A stretch of 64,000 bases of DNA from Pseudomonas sp. (GTDB lineage: Bacteria > Pseudomonadota > Gammaproteobacteria > Pseudomonadales > Pseudomonadaceae): assembly GCF_017744435.1 (NCBI RefSeq), contig NZ_JAGIBG010000021.1, forward strand, positions 1 through 64,000. Direction: 5' to 3'. Shown piece after piece: positions 10,327 to 19,697 of the stretch. The position numbers and the translations under genes are program-made. The first letter of the stretch is position 1. Every line of letters begins with the position of its first letter. The notes below the pieces were generated by a model. The model saw nothing but the letters and a program-made list of their open reading frames with translations, did no database searches and was not told where the DNA came from.

Positions 10327-10749
10327 TCAGCCCAGCTCTACGATTTCGTAGCCATGGGTGATTTCAACACCGGCACGTTCGAGCATGATCGACGCCGAGC
10401 AGTACTTCTCTGCCGACAGCTCCACCGCACGCTTGACCTGAGCTTCTTTCAGCCCACGCCCTTTGACCACGAAGTTCATGTGGATCTTGGTGAACACCTT
10501 CGGGTCTTCACTGGCGCGCTCGGCTTCCAGGAACGCTTCGCAGCTTTCCACTGCCTGGCGCGACTTCTTCAGGATGCTCACCACGTCGAAGCTGCTGCAG
10601 CCACCGAGGCCAAGCAGCAGCATTTCCATCGGGCGCACGCCCAGGTTGCGGCCACCAGCCTCGGGCGGGCCGTCCATCACCACCACGTGGCCGCTCCCCG
10701 ATTCACCGAGGAACATCGCTTCACCGGCCCACTGGATGCGTGCCTTCAT
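10327..10749 (-). CDS. OsmC family protein
   Basis: OsmC/Ohr-fold thiol peroxidase-like protein of 140 residues. Typical blocks are GPPEAGGRNLGVRPMEMLL, LGGCSSFDVVSILKK with the first catalytic-type cysteine, and the second cysteine in SAEKYCSASIML. These two cysteines suggest activity on hydroperoxides, but members differ. ATG at 10749 has AGGAGT upstream; the extension to 10872 enters the crp promoter region and is not supported. Divergent from crp. Confidence 0.88.
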   Translation of the reverse strand: MKARIQWAGEAMFLGESGSGHVVVMDGPPEAGGRNLGVRPMEMLLLGLGGCSSFDVVSILKKSRQAVESCEAFLEAERASEDPKVFTKIHMNFVVKGRGLKEAQVKRAVELSAEKYCSASIMLERAGVEITHGYEIVELG

Positions 10750-10833
10750 CTGTCCGTACTCCTGGATTTCGCAAAAGGGTGTCAGCTTAAGCCTTGTATG
10801 CCTGTCGGAAAAGCTCAATGCGAGTCGCTTTAG

Positions 10834-10862
10834 TGTCAAAACTTCCAGCGCTGTCTGATAAG
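10834..10862 (+). promoter_or_regulatory. Candidate promoter of crp/vfr
   Basis: TGTCAA (10834-10839), a 17-bp spacer and GATAAG (10857-10862) lie about 75 bases before the chosen crp start. Just downstream is a near-perfect 17-base palindrome, CTGGCGCG T CGCGCCAG (10877-10893), which would fall in the mRNA leader. Inference from spacing and partial consensus only. Confidence 0.4.
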
Positions 10863-10940
10863 CTGGCGCCAATTGACTGGCGCGTCGCGCCAGACAAGGT
10901 CTAACAAGAGCCTATGCCTCGCATCGAACAGGATTTCGTG

Positions 10941-11585
10941 ATGGTTGCCTCAGCCCTACCCGCCAAGATCAAGAACATCGACAAGCTGCTGGTTCACTGC
11001 CAGCGCCGCCGCTACACCGCCAAAAGCAACATCATCTGCGCCGGTGACCGTGCCGAAACGCTGTCGTTCATCATCAAGGGCTCGGTCACCATCCTGATCG
11101 AAGACGACGAAGGCCACGAGATGATCATCGCCTACCTCAACAATGGCGACTTCTTCGGCGAGCTGGGGCTGTTCGAACCGGCAGGCAGCGAGCAACATCG
11201 CAGCGCCTGGGTACGCGCCAAGACCGAGTGCGAAGTGGCAGAGATCAGCTACGACAAGTTCCGCGAACTGGCCCGCCAGGACCCGGAGATTCTCTACGCC
11301 CTGGGCAGCCAGATGGCCCAACGCCTGCGCAACACCACGCGCAAGGTCGGTGACCTGGCCTTCTTCGATGTCACCGGCCGCGTGGCCCGCTGCCTGCTCG
11401 ACCTGTGCAAGCAACCGGATGCCATGACCCACCCGGACGGCATGCAGATCAAGATCACCCGTCAGGAAATCGGCCGAATCGTCGGTTGCTCACGGGAAAT
11501 GGTCGGCCGCGTCCTCAAGGACCTCGAAGAACGCAGCCTGGTACAGGTCAAGGGCAAGACCATGGTGGTCTACGGCACCCGTTAA
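10941..11585 (+). CDS. crp: cAMP-responsive global regulator CRP/Vfr
   Basis: CRP-family transcription factor of 214 residues, very like P. aeruginosa Vfr. The cyclic-nucleotide pocket is visible ([11 protein letters not shown] and [16 protein letters not shown], with the phosphate-binding Arg-Ser), and the C-terminal helix-turn-helix is in [26 protein letters not shown]. In P. putida this protein has exceptionally tight cAMP binding and is not a main carbon-repression regulator (established knowledge). Two starts are possible: ATG 10914 and ATG 10941; I prefer 10941, with CAGGA upstream and the length of Vfr. Its stop codon overlaps the convergent downstream gene by 4 bases. Confidence 0.94.
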   Translation: MVASALPAKIKNIDKLLVHCQRRRYTAKSNIICAGDRAETLSFIIKGSVTILIEDDEGHEMIIAYLNNGDFFGELGLFEPAGSEQHRSAWVRAKTECEVAEISYDKFRELARQDPEILYALGSQMAQRLRNTTRKVGDLAFFDVTGRVARCLLDLCKQPDAMTHPDGMQIKITRQEIGRIVGCSREMVGRVLKDLEERSLVQVKGKTMVVYGTR

Positions 11586-12286
11586 TCCTTGGGCAGCGCC
11601 GCCAGCACGTCGCGGTAGGCCAGGGACAGGCGCTCGAACCAGGGCGCCTCGGGCGCCACTTCGTGCAGCGCGATATGGCTGTCGGCGCGACAGCGCTGCT
11701 CCAGCTCACAACATTCATTGAAGCGGTTGACCGCCGCGACCATCGATTCGCGCTCGTTGTCCAGCAGCAGCGCGCCATGCACCAGCACCACCGGGCGTTT
11801 GCCACCCAGGCCCTGGCGCCAGCGCTGGGCCGTGCCGACCAGTTTGCGGCCATTGAGGTTGACGTTGTAACGGCCATCGCAGAAGGCACCGTCGATTTCA
11901 CCCACCGAGGCAACGCCGCCCCACTCGCGCAACACATCGCACAATGGCAGGCACAGGCGCTCGTAGGCACTTTCGATACGGCCATGGTCGCCTTCGCTGC
12001 GCGGGGCCACGTAGACCAGTGCAACGTTCACCGTCGCGTGCGACTGCGGCACCGGCTCGCCCCCCGTTTCACGCAGCAGCACCGGCCAACCGGCAATCGC
12101 AAGCTCCGAACAGGCGGCTTCGAAGTTGTCCAGGCGGCTCATGCGGCGTGGCATGACCAGGGCGTGATCGGTTGGGCGCCAGAACAGCACGCCGCAATCA
12201 TGATCGCCGCGGCAGACGGCAGCCAGCAGCTCCTGCTCGGCATGCAGGCCCTGCTCAACGGTGAGGGCCAGGGGTTGATCGGTCAT
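11582..12286 (-). CDS. Lipoate/biotin protein ligase family protein
   Basis: Protein of 234 residues in the BPL/LplA/LipB superfamily. The fold is suggested by [18 protein letters not shown], the Gly-rich [24 protein letters not shown] (about residues 66-90), and the conserved lysine in [20 protein letters not shown]. Whether it transfers lipoate, octanoate or something else is not known to me. ATG 12286 has AGGTGG before it. It is convergent with crp, overlapping its stop by 4 bases. A REP pair and the trpC terminator lie upstream. Confidence 0.8.
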   Translation of the reverse strand: MTDQPLALTVEQGLHAEQELLAAVCRGDHDCGVLFWRPTDHALVMPRRMSRLDNFEAACSELAIAGWPVLLRETGGEPVPQSHATVNVALVYVAPRSEGDHGRIESAYERLCLPLCDVLREWGGVASVGEIDGAFCDGRYNVNLNGRKLVGTAQRWRQGLGGKRPVVLVHGALLLDNERESMVAAVNRFNECCELEQRCRADSHIALHEVAPEAPWFERLSLAYRDVLAALPKD

Positions 12287-12311
12287 TGATCCACCTATGA
12301 TGTTGGGTTTA

Positions 12312-12406
12312 CCGGCCTCTTCGCGGGCATGCCCGCTCCCACAGGTACAGCGCAGCCCTGAAGATTGTGGGTTCCCTGTGGGAGCGGGCGTGCCCGCGAA
12401 GAGGCC
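12312..12406. repeat. REP inverted pair (BIME-like)
   Basis: Two P. putida-type REP units face each other: 12312-12345 (GGCCTCTTCGCGGGC..CCCGCTCCCACAGG) and its inverse 12374-12406. Each arm also carries its own short hairpin (GCGGGCATGCCCGC). It lies between the ligase-family gene and trpC. Confidence 0.85.
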
Positions 12407-12418
12407 AGAACATACATA

Positions 12419-12452
12419 CAAAAAAGCCGGCAATAAGCCGGCTTCGTTTTTC
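12419..12452 (-). terminator. Intrinsic terminator of trpGDC
   Basis: AAGCCGGC (12425-12432) pairs with GCCGGCTT (12438-12445), with T-rich DNA on both sides. It starts 3 bases after the trpC stop; on the minus strand the stem is followed by TTTTT. Confidence 0.8.
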
Positions 12453-12454
12453 GA

Positions 12455-13288
12455 TCAGTCCAGAGGCTGAACAGTCTTCTTCACCTGATCCGGGAAGAAC
12501 AACCGCTGCAGTTCCAGCCCCGGCTGCGGGGCGCGCATGAACGCTTCACCGACCAGGAACGAGTAGACCTCGTTGATCTCCATCAGCTCGACATCGGCAC
12601 GGTTGAGAATACCGCTCTCGGTAATCGCCAGGCGGTCGCGTGGAATGCGTGGCAGCAGGTCGAGGGTGGTTTCCAGGCTGACTTCGAAGGTGTGCAGGTT
12701 ACGGTTGTTCACCCCCACCAGCGGCGTATCGAGGGTCTTCAGCGCACGCTCCAGCTCATCGCCGTCATGCACTTCGACCAGCACGTCGAGGCCGACATCC
12801 TTGGCCACCGAAGCCAGCTCCGCCATCTTCACATCATCCAGCGCCGACACGATCAGCAGTACGCAGTCAGCCCCCAAGGCACGGGCCTCGACGATCTGGT
12901 ACGGGTCGACCATGAAATCCTTGCGGATCACCGGCAGCGAAACAGCCGCACGGGCCTGCTGCAGGTACTCGTCTGCGCCCTGGAAGTAATCCACATCGGT
13001 CAGCACCGACAGGCAGGTCGCCCCACCCTTCTCGTAGCTGACGGCGATGTCCGCCGGCACGAAGTGCTCGCGGATCACGCCTTTGCTTGGCGAAGCCTTC
13101 TTGATTTCGGCGATCACTGCCGGCTGCTTGCGCTTGGCCTGCTCGATCAGCGCATTGGCAAAGCCACGCGGGGCATCGGCTGCCTTGGCCAGGCGCTCCA
13201 GTTCGGCAAGGCTGACGCGCGCGCTGCGCTCGGCCACTTCCTGGAACTTGCGGGCGATGATCCTTTCCAGCACCGTCGGCACACTCAT
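12455..13288 (-). CDS. trpC: Indole-3-glycerol phosphate synthase
   Basis: Closes the indole ring in tryptophan synthesis. Monofunctional protein of 277 residues with the TIM-barrel blocks [16 protein letters not shown] (catalytic lysines), [34 protein letters not shown] and ESGI. No PRAI (TrpF) domain is fused, as usual in pseudomonads. Start overlaps the trpD stop by 4 bases (ATGA), so translation is coupled. Last gene of trpGDC, before a terminator. Confidence 0.97.
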   Translation of the reverse strand: MSVPTVLERIIARKFQEVAERSARVSLAELERLAKAADAPRGFANALIEQAKRKQPAVIAEIKKASPSKGVIREHFVPADIAVSYEKGGATCLSVLTDVDYFQGADEYLQQARAAVSLPVIRKDFMVDPYQIVEARALGADCVLLIVSALDDVKMAELASVAKDVGLDVLVEVHDGDELERALKTLDTPLVGVNNRNLHTFEVSLETTLDLLPRIPRDRLAITESGILNRADVELMEINEVYSFLVGEAFMRAPQPGLELQRLFFPDQVKKTVQPLD

Positions 13289-14334
13289 GCTTCGTTCTCC
13301 ACCTTGAATACTGCAGTAAAGGCGCCCAGTTCCTGCAGTTTCTCCCAGGCCAGCCCGGTGTGCAGTACGTCGTGGGCCAGTTCCACGCCAGCCTTCAGGC
13401 TCATGGCATGGTCAGCGGCATACAGCGCCGCGCCAGCATTGAGCACGATCATTTCGGCGGCCTTCTGGCCGTTTTCGGTCTTGCGCCGGCCCAGGGCATC
13501 GCGGATCAGCTCCAGCGAAGCCTGTGGGTTTTCAACCGCCAAGCCATGCAGGCTCTGGCTCTTCATGCCGAGGTCTTCGGGTTCGACCCAATATTCAGTG
13601 ATCTCGTCGTTCTTCAGCTCGGCGACAAAGGTTGGCGCCGCCAGGCTGAACTCGTCCAGGCCATCTTTCGAATGCACGACCAGCACATGCTTGCTGCCCA
13701 GGCGCTGCAGCACCTCGGCCAGTGGACGGCACAGCGCCTGGGTGAACACGCCGACTACCTGGTGCTTCACACCGGCCGGATTCGTAAGCGGGCCGAGCAT
13801 GTTGAACAGGGTACGCAGCCCCAGATCGCGACGCGGGCCAGCAGCATATTTCATGGCGCTGTGATGGCTCTGGGCGAACATGAAGCCAATCCCCAGGCTG
13901 TCGATGCAGCGGGCGACCTGGGTCGGCGTCAGGTTCAGGTAGATGCCAGCGGCTTCCAGCAGGTCGGCGCTGCCGCTCTTGCCCGATACCGCGCGGTTCC
14001 CATGCTTGGCCACGGTGCAGCCGGCGGCAGCGAGGACGAACGACGACGCGGTGGAAACGTTGAAGATGTTGGCGCCATCACCACCCGTACCGACGATGTC
14101 GACCACGCCATCAAGGTTTTTCAGTTCGACCTTGTCGGCCAGCTCGCGCATCACCGAGACCGCACCGACGATCTCGTCGATGCTCTCGCTCTTCATGCGC
14201 ATGCCCATCAGGAAGGCGCCGATCTGCGCTTCACTGCACTGGCCGGTCATGATCTGGCGCATCACGTCGCGCATTTCATCGGTGCTGAGGTCCAGGTGGC
14301 CGACGATCCGGCTCAATGCATTCTTGATATCCAT
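13285..14334 (-). CDS. trpD: Anthranilate phosphoribosyltransferase
   Basis: Second step of the tryptophan pathway, joining anthranilate and PRPP. It has 349 residues with the PRPP-binding loop [20 protein letters not shown] (about residue 82), [19 protein letters not shown] and [16 protein letters not shown]. Separate from trpG, unlike the TrpGD fusion of E. coli. Nine bases lie between trpG and trpD. Confidence 0.97.
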   Translation of the reverse strand: MDIKNALSRIVGHLDLSTDEMRDVMRQIMTGQCSEAQIGAFLMGMRMKSESIDEIVGAVSVMRELADKVELKNLDGVVDIVGTGGDGANIFNVSTASSFVLAAAGCTVAKHGNRAVSGKSGSADLLEAAGIYLNLTPTQVARCIDSLGIGFMFAQSHHSAMKYAAGPRRDLGLRTLFNMLGPLTNPAGVKHQVVGVFTQALCRPLAEVLQRLGSKHVLVVHSKDGLDEFSLAAPTFVAELKNDEITEYWVEPEDLGMKSQSLHGLAVENPQASLELIRDALGRRKTENGQKAAEMIVLNAGAALYAADHAMSLKAGVELAHDVLHTGLAWEKLQELGAFTAVFKVENEA

Positions 14335-14343
14335 GATCGATCC

Positions 14344-14937
14344 TTAGCGGTGGCCGCCGGTCTGCTTGAGGAAGTTGGCGAACAGCTCGTGGCCCTGCTC
14401 GGTGAGGATGGACTCGGGGTGGAACTGTACCCCTTCGATGTTCAAGGTCTTGTGCCGCAGGCCCATGATCTCGTCGACCGAACCGTCTTCATGGGCAGTC
14501 CAGGCGGTGACTTCCAGGCAATCCGGCAGGGTTTCGCGCTTGACCACCAGCGAGTGGTAGCGGGTCACCGTGAGCGGGTTGTTGAGCTCGGCGAACACGC
14601 CAAGGTCGCGGTGGTGCACTGGGCTGGTCTTGCCGTGCATGACCTGACGGGCACGCACCACATCACCGCCAAAGGCCTGGCCGATGGACTGGTGGCCCAG
14701 GCATACGCCGAGGATCGGCAGCTTGCCGGCAAAATGCAGGATGGCTTCGATGGACACGCCTGCTTCGCTCGGCGTGCACGGGCCTGGGGAAACGACGATT
14801 CGCTCGGGGTTGAGGGCTTCGATCTCGGCGATGGTCATTTCGTCATTGCGAATGACCTTGACCTCGGCACCCAGCTCGCCAAGGTACTGAACGACGTTGT
14901 AAGTGAATGAGTCGTAATTGTCGATCATCAGTAACAT
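14344..14937 (-). CDS. trpG: Anthranilate synthase glutamine amidotransferase subunit
   Basis: Supplies ammonia from glutamine to TrpE. Class I amidotransferase of 197 residues with the nucleophile Cys in [11 protein letters not shown] (about residue 79) and the His-Glu pair in FHPESILT. First structural gene of trpGDC; upstream on the same strand lie a Trp-containing leader peptide and a possible attenuator, so charged tRNA-Trp likely controls it. The subunit may also serve p-aminobenzoate synthesis, as in related bacteria. Confidence 0.96.
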   Translation of the reverse strand: MLLMIDNYDSFTYNVVQYLGELGAEVKVIRNDEMTIAEIEALNPERIVVSPGPCTPSEAGVSIEAILHFAGKLPILGVCLGHQSIGQAFGGDVVRARQVMHGKTSPVHHRDLGVFAELNNPLTVTRYHSLVVKRETLPDCLEVTAWTAHEDGSVDEIMGLRHKTLNIEGVQFHPESILTEQGHELFANFLKQTGGHR

Positions 14938-14967
14938 CGGGCTAAACCTCTTGAATCTACTGACTTC

Positions 14968-15041
14968 AAAAAACGAACCTTCCTACACCGACCATGGGCA
15001 CGGCTTTGCCACGAAGGGCGGTCGCTAAACGGACAGGAAGG
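14968..15041 (-). promoter_or_regulatory. Candidate attenuator (terminator-like fold) before trpG
   Basis: On the RNA of the minus strand CCUUCCU (15035-15041) can pair with AGGAAGG (14978-14984), with an inner CGACC/GGUCG pairing (15020-15024 with 14989-14993) and a small GGC-AAA-GCC hairpin inside. The outer stem is followed by UUCG and then six U (14968-14973). It lies between the trp leader peptide and the trpG start. Folding was done by eye, and the loop is large, so this is a proposal. Confidence 0.45.
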
Positions 15042-15080
15042 CAAACGGGGACGGGCCGGACGGGCCGGCAGGAGATAAAG

Positions 15081-15149
15081 TCAGGCGCGCCAACGCCAAC
15101 GGGCGTGGGCCTTGATAACGCGCATCAAGAGTTTGCTGACGATCAACAC
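15081..15149 (-). CDS. trpGDC leader peptide
   Basis: Short ORF of 22 codons upstream of trpG, GTG 15149 to TGA 15081, ending ..RVIKAHARWRWRA with tandem Trp codons (TGG CGT TGG). An inner ATG at 15125 would give 14 residues. Nearly the same peptide tail, codon by codon, occurs before trpE at 18879-18947, including the aligned GTG and ATG. P. putida trpE and trpGDC are reported to be regulated by attenuation that depends on tRNA modification, which fits. GTG has GAGACC upstream and lies about 21 bases from the predicted transcript start. Confidence 0.7.
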   Translation of the reverse strand: MLIVSKLLMRVIKAHARWRWRA

Positions 15150-15177
15150 AGGATAGGTCTCGCTCATACTTGCACGC

Positions 15178-15206
15178 ACAGTAGCCTACCGGGGCGGCGG
15201 GCGCAA
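15178..15206 (-). promoter_or_regulatory. Candidate promoter of trpGDC
   Basis: Minus strand TTGCGC (15201-15206), 17-bp spacer, TACTGT (15178-15183). The start point would be about 15171, just before the leader peptide. No other plausible pair was seen in the gap 14938-15312, which otherwise holds the leader, the possible attenuator and the estP upstream region. Confidence 0.4.
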
Positions 15207-15312
15207 TATGCCCGTAAACACGGGGAAACGAATGGACTTGGGGGGGATGCACAGCGATTTGCTAAGGTCGGGCGGGTAGTGCTCATAAAAACAATGAAAA
15301 GGATATTCAACG

Positions 15313-17193
15313 ATGCGAAAAGCACCCTTGATGCGCTTTACCTTTGCCTCATTGGCCTTGGCCTGCAGCCAGGCTTTCGCAGCCCCTTCGCCCTACTCCA
15401 CAATGATCGTGTTTGGCGACAGCCTCAGTGATGCCGGGCAGTTTGGTGGCGCACGCTTCACCAACCGCGATGCCAATGGCAACTATGCCCCGGTGTCACC
15501 GATGATCCTGGGCGGGCGGTTGGGTGTGAACCCGACAGCGCTGGGCCCTTCCACCTCCCCCGTCAACCAGGCACTGGGGCTTGCCGATGGCAACAACTGG
15601 GCGGTCGGCGGCTACACCACACAGCAGATCCTGGACTCGATCACCAGCACGTCGCAGACGATCATCCCACCAGGACGCCCTGGCGCCGGGCAGGTACTGC
15701 GTGACAAGCCAGGCTATCTGGCCAACGGCCTGCGCGCCGACCCCAACGCGCTGTACTACCTGACCGGCGGTGGCAACGACTTTCTCCAGGGTCTGGTCAA
15801 CAGCCCGACCGACGCCGCAGCCGCAGGAGCCCGCCTCGCCGCCAGCGCCCAAGCCCTGCAGCAAGGCGGCGCGCGCTACATCATGGTCTGGCTGTTGCCG
15901 GACCTTGGGCAGACCCCCAACTTCACCGGTACGCCACAGCAAAACGCACTGACGCAGCTCTCCAGTGTGTTCAACCAGTCACTGATCGGCCAGCTCGGGC
16001 AGATCGACGCCGAAATCATCCCCTTGAACATCCCGGTATTGCTTAGCGAGGCCTTGGCCAGTCCGACCCAGTTCGGCCTGGCCGCCGGGCAGAACCTGGT
16101 CGGCACCTGCTACAGCGGCGACAACTGCGTGGAAAACCCGGTCTACGGGATCAACGGCAGCAACCCCGACCCGAGCAAACTGCTGTTCAATGACTCAGTG
16201 CACCCGACCATCGCCGGGCAGCAACTGATCGCGGATTACGCCTACTCGATCATTTCCGCCCCCTGGGAGCTGACCTTGCTGCCGGAAATGGCCCACGCCA
16301 GCCTGCGCGCGCACCAGGACGAGCTGCGCAACCAGTGGCAGACCCCCTGGCAGGCAGTCGGCCAATGGCAGGCCTTCGTCAGCACTGGCGGCCAGGATCT
16401 GGACTTCGATGACCAGCACAGTGCTGCCAGCGCTGACGGCCATGGTTACAACCTGACCCTGGGCGGCAGTTACCGGCTCAATGATGCCTGGCGCCTGGGC
16501 CTTGCCGGCGGCGTGTACCGGCAGAAGCTGGAAGCTGGTGAACAGGACTCGGACTACAAGCTCGACAGTTACCTGGCCAGCGCCTTCGCCCAGTTCCGTC
16601 AGGACCGCTGGTGGGCCGATGCCGCGCTGAGCGCCGGCCATCTGGATTACCGCGACCTCAAGCGCACCTTTGCGCTTGGCGTCAACGACCGCAGCGAGAA
16701 GGGCGACACCGATGGCGAGGCCTGGGCGGTGACTGCCCGGCTGGGCTACAACCTGGCGGCCGACAGCAGCCGCTGGCAACTGGCACCGTTCATCAGTGCC
16801 GATTATGCGCGGGTGAAGGTCGATGGCTACGACGAGAAGAGCGGGCGCTCGACAGCACTGGGCTTCGATGACCAGGAGCGAACTTCACGGCGCCTGGGCG
16901 TTGGGCTGCTTGGCAGCGTGCAGGTATTGCCGAGCACCCGGCTGTTCGCCGAGGTGGCGCAGGAGCATGAGTTCGAGGATGACCAGCAGGATGTGACCCT
17001 GCACCTGACCACATTGCCGGCGAATGACTTCACGTTGACCGGGTATACACCGCACAGTGATCTGACTCGGGCGAGCCTGGGGGTGAGCCATGAGCTGGTG
17101 ACGGGGGTGCACCTGCGCGGGAACTACAACTGGCGCAAGAGTGATGAATTGACTCAGCAAGGTGTCAGCCTTGGAATCAGCGTGGACTTCTAA
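15313..17193 (+). CDS. estP: Autotransporter GDSL esterase EstP/EstA
   Basis: Outer-membrane esterase of 626 residues. A signal peptide ends near AFA (residue 23). The passenger is a GDSL/SGNH hydrolase: GDSLSDAGQ (nucleophile Ser near residue 37), GGGNDF, and the Asp-His pair in DSVHPT (about 293). From about residue 340 on there is a beta-barrel autotransporter domain of alternating strands, ending in the aromatic C-terminus VSLGISVDF. Like P. aeruginosa EstA, the catalytic domain should stay attached at the cell surface. AAAGGA lies before ATG 15313. Divergent from trpGDC. Confidence 0.94.
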   Translation: MRKAPLMRFTFASLALACSQAFAAPSPYSTMIVFGDSLSDAGQFGGARFTNRDANGNYAPVSPMILGGRLGVNPTALGPSTSPVNQALGLADGNNWAVGGYTTQQILDSITSTSQTIIPPGRPGAGQVLRDKPGYLANGLRADPNALYYLTGGGNDFLQGLVNSPTDAAAAGARLAASAQALQQGGARYIMVWLLPDLGQTPNFTGTPQQNALTQLSSVFNQSLIGQLGQIDAEIIPLNIPVLLSEALASPTQFGLAAGQNLVGTCYSGDNCVENPVYGINGSNPDPSKLLFNDSVHPTIAGQQLIADYAYSIISAPWELTLLPEMAHASLRAHQDELRNQWQTPWQAVGQWQAFVSTGGQDLDFDDQHSAASADGHGYNLTLGGSYRLNDAWRLGLAGGVYRQKLEAGEQDSDYKLDSYLASAFAQFRQDRWWADAALSAGHLDYRDLKRTFALGVNDRSEKGDTDGEAWAVTARLGYNLAADSSRWQLAPFISADYARVKVDGYDEKSGRSTALGFDDQERTSRRLGVGLLGSVQVLPSTRLFAEVAQEHEFEDDQQDVTLHLTTLPANDFTLTGYTPHSDLTRASLGVSHELVTGVHLRGNYNWRKSDELTQQGVSLGISVDF

Positions 17194-17200
17194 ATCATTG

Positions 17201-17319
17201 GGGCCGCTTTGCGGCCCATTCGCGGCTAAAGCCGCTCCCACAGGTATTGCATAGGTTTCGAAGCCTGTGCGGTCCCTGTGGGAGCGGCTTTAGCCGCGAG
17301 TGGGCTGCAAGGCAGCCCC
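17201..17319. repeat. REP inverted pair with flanking hairpins
   Basis: Two facing REP arms (17217-17244 and 17274-17304; CGCGGCTAAAGCCGCTCCCACAGG type) are enclosed by two further hairpins: GGGCCGC/GCGGCCC at 17201-17217 and TGGGCTGC/GCAGCCCA at 17301-17319. It separates the convergent genes estP and trpE and may block read-through in both directions, although there is no T-run. Confidence 0.85.
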
Positions 17320-17326
17320 AATCGAT

Positions 17327-18808
17327 TTACTTGGCGGTAGTCTGCTCAGCCAGCGCCACGGCACGGAACATCGCCCGGCGCTTGTTGATGGTCTCCTCCC
17401 ACTCCAGCGCCGGCACCGAGTCGGCAACGATGCCGCCACCGGCCTGCACGTGCAGCTCGCCGTCCTTGATCACTGCAGTACGGATGGCAATCGCGGTATC
17501 CATGTTGCCGTTCCAGGCGAAGTAACCGACCGCACCACCGTAGACGCCACGCTTGACCGGCTCGAGCTCATCAATGATCTCCATTGCGCGGATCTTCGGT
17601 GCACCCGACAAGGTGCCCGCCGGCAGGATTGCCCGCAGCGCATCCATCGCGGTCAGGCCTTCACGCAGTTGGCCGGTCACGTTGGACACGATGTGCATCA
17701 CGTTCGAGTAGCGCTCGATCACCATTTTCTCGGTCAGGCGCACGCTACCGGTGGACGAGACCCGGCCCACGTCGTTGCGGCCCAGGTCGATCAGCATCAG
17801 GTGCTCGGCGATCTCTTTCTCGTCCGACAGCAGGTCGTCTTCCAGCGCACGGTCCGCTTCTTCGGTAGCCCCACGCGGGCGGGTACCGGCGATCGGGCGC
17901 ACGGTGACCAGGTTATCCTCTACTCGCACCAGCACTTCCGGCGAACTGCCGACCACATGGAAGTCGCCGAAGTTGAAGAAGTACATGTATGGCGTCGGGT
18001 TGAAGCAGCGCAGCGCGCGGTACAGGTCGATGGGTGCAGCCTTGAAGTCGATCGACATGCGCTGCGACGGCACGACCTGCATGCAGTCGCCGGCCAGGAT
18101 GTACTCCTTGATACGGCCGACCGCATTCTCGTAGTCGTCACGGGTGTAGCTGGAGCGGAATTCCGGTTCGGCAGCCATCGGCCCGCTCAGGTCCAGGCCA
18201 CGGCGAGGGGTGATGGGCTGGCGCAGTTTCTCCAGCAGGCCTTGCAGGCGTGCCTGGCCTTGCTCGAAGGCCTGCTCTTCTGCCGGGTCGACCAGCACGA
18301 TGGCGTGCATCTTGCCCGCCAGGTTGTCGAACACCACCACCGCGTCGGAAACCATCAGCAGGATGTCCGGCACGCCCAGCGGGTCCGGGTTCGGGCTGGC
18401 ACCCAGGCGCTTCTCCACGTACCGCACGCAGTCATAGCCGAAGTAGCCGACCAGGCCACCATTGAAACGCGGCAGGCCAGGGATGTCGGCAACCTTGTAG
18501 CGGTCCTTGAAGCTTTCGACGAAGGCCAGCGGGTCCTCGACGTCGTGGCTTTCCACTTCCACGCCATCCTGCAGGATGCTCACGTGGTAGCCATGCACGC
18601 GCATCACAGTGCGCGACGGCAGGCCGATCATCGAGTAACGGCCCCACTTCTCACCGCCCTGCACGGACTCGAGCAGGTAGGAGTTGGCTTGGTCGGCCAG
18701 TTTCAGGTAGATCGACAGCGGCGTGTCGAAGTCGGCCAGGGTTTCACAGGCCAAAGGGATACGGTTGTAGCCGGTAGCGGCCAGGCGCAGGAATTCTTCG
18801 CGGGTCAT
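17327..18808 (-). CDS. trpE: Anthranilate synthase component I
   Basis: Makes anthranilate from chorismate, with TrpG as partner. It has 493 residues; the N-terminal part holds the Trp feedback site ([18 protein letters not shown], with the LLES motif), and the C-terminal chorismate-binding domain has [24 protein letters not shown] and [19 protein letters not shown]. Start ATG 18808 with GAGG upstream; the frame opens at 18832. It lies 70 bases after the end of gph, whose last codons form a trp leader, so rpe-gph-trpE looks like one transcript with attenuation before trpE. Confidence 0.96.
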   Translation of the reverse strand: MTREEFLRLAATGYNRIPLACETLADFDTPLSIYLKLADQANSYLLESVQGGEKWGRYSMIGLPSRTVMRVHGYHVSILQDGVEVESHDVEDPLAFVESFKDRYKVADIPGLPRFNGGLVGYFGYDCVRYVEKRLGASPNPDPLGVPDILLMVSDAVVVFDNLAGKMHAIVLVDPAEEQAFEQGQARLQGLLEKLRQPITPRRGLDLSGPMAAEPEFRSSYTRDDYENAVGRIKEYILAGDCMQVVPSQRMSIDFKAAPIDLYRALRCFNPTPYMYFFNFGDFHVVGSSPEVLVRVEDNLVTVRPIAGTRPRGATEEADRALEDDLLSDEKEIAEHLMLIDLGRNDVGRVSSTGSVRLTEKMVIERYSNVMHIVSNVTGQLREGLTAMDALRAILPAGTLSGAPKIRAMEIIDELEPVKRGVYGGAVGYFAWNGNMDTAIAIRTAVIKDGELHVQAGGGIVADSVPALEWEETINKRRAMFRAVALAEQTTAK

Positions 18809-18878
18809 GGGTAGCCTCGTGGCAAGCAGCAATGGGGTCGGGCAAGCGGACGGGCCGGCAGGCGCCGGCGGGCATAAG

Positions 18879-18947
18879 TCAGGCGCGCCAGCGCCAACGG
18901 GCCAGGGCCTTGATGACTTTCATCCAGAATTTGCCAGTGACCGCCAC
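18879..18947 (-). promoter_or_regulatory. trpE leader peptide nested in the 3' end of gph
   Basis: The last 22 codons plus stop of gph read ..[18 protein letters not shown]. Codon alignment to the trpGDC leader at 15081-15149 shows the same GTG, the same inner ATG eight codons later, ATC AAG GCC, and the same TGG-CGN-TGG-CGC-GCC-TGA end. AGAGAG precedes the GTG. So the leader that senses Trp supply for trpE is in frame with gph and shares its stop codon. A GCCGGC-GCCT-GCCGGC hairpin follows, but I see no U-run before trpE. Confidence 0.65.
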
Positions 18948-19697
18948 GGTGGACTCTCTGTCTTGGGAGGCTTGAAGGTCCGCCAACGTTATCCCAGTGG
19001 CCGGGTCTGCGCAACCGGGCAGCAGTGCGCGCAGGTCGTCCACCACCAGGCTGGGGAATTCCTCGGTAATCGGCCGGCCATGGTTGTAGCCGTAGGTGAG
19101 GCCCACGCATTGCACGCCGGCCGCCTTGGCCGCCAGCACATCGCTGCGCGAGTCGCCGACGAACAGCGACTGCTGCGGGCTGACACCGGCCATCTGCATG
19201 ACGAACAGCAACGCTGCCGGGTCGGGCTTTTTCTGCGGCAAGGTATCGCCACCGATGATCCAGCGGAAATAGCGGCCGATCTTCATCTGGTCCAGCAATG
19301 GCGCAACGAAGCGCTCCGGCTTGTTGGTGATCAGCGCCATTTCCACGCCCTGCTTCTGTAGCCAGCGCAGGGTGTCCTTCACTCCGGGGTAGAGCACGGT
19401 GAGCGCGTGGCTTTCGGCATAGGCATCCATGAACAGCGCCAGACCTTTTTCGGCCAGCACATCGTCCACGGCATCATGTTCGATGCCACCGGCCAGGGCC
19501 CGGCGCACCAGCACCTGGGCGCCGTTGCCAACCCAGTGGCGCACCGCCTCAAGGCCGGCGGGCGGGCGCCCCAGTTCGAGCAGCATGCGGTCCACGGCGG
19601 CAGCCAGGTCGGGTACCGAGTCGATCAGGGTACCGTCCAGATCGAACATCACCAGCCTGGGCAGCGTCCCCGGGAACAGCTGCTCGAAGCCACTCAT
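18879..19697 (-). CDS. gph: Phosphoglycolate phosphatase (HAD family)
   Basis: Dephosphorylates 2-phosphoglycolate. HAD hydrolase of 272 residues with motif [10 protein letters not shown], motif II in [10 protein letters not shown], and motif [14 protein letters not shown] and [16 protein letters not shown]. The HAD fold ends about residue 235; the remaining tail is not needed for the fold and carries the Trp-rich leader sequence before trpE. Start overlaps the rpe stop by 4 bases. Conserved neighbour of trpE in pseudomonads. Confidence 0.94.
   Translation of the reverse strand: MSGFEQLFPGTLPRLVMFDLDGTLIDSVPDLAAAVDRMLLELGRPPAGLEAVRHWVGNGAQVLVRRALAGGIEHDAVDDVLAEKGLALFMDAYAESHALTVLYPGVKDTLRWLQKQGVEMALITNKPERFVAPLLDQMKIGRYFRWIIGGDTLPQKKPDPAALLFVMQMAGVSPQQSLFVGDSRSDVLAAKAAGVQCVGLTYGYNHGRPITEEFPSLVVDDLRALLPGCADPATGITLADLQASQDRESTVAVTGKFWMKVIKALARWRWRA

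Noticed and set aside
12312..12406. REP arrays as CRISPR
   Set aside because: Units occur as single inverted pairs at scattered gaps, not as direct repeats with unique spacers, and no cas gene is present.
15025..15252. 75-codon ORF upstream of trpG
   Set aside because: It is in another frame from the Trp-rich leader; the leader frame is supported by its codon match with the trpE copy.
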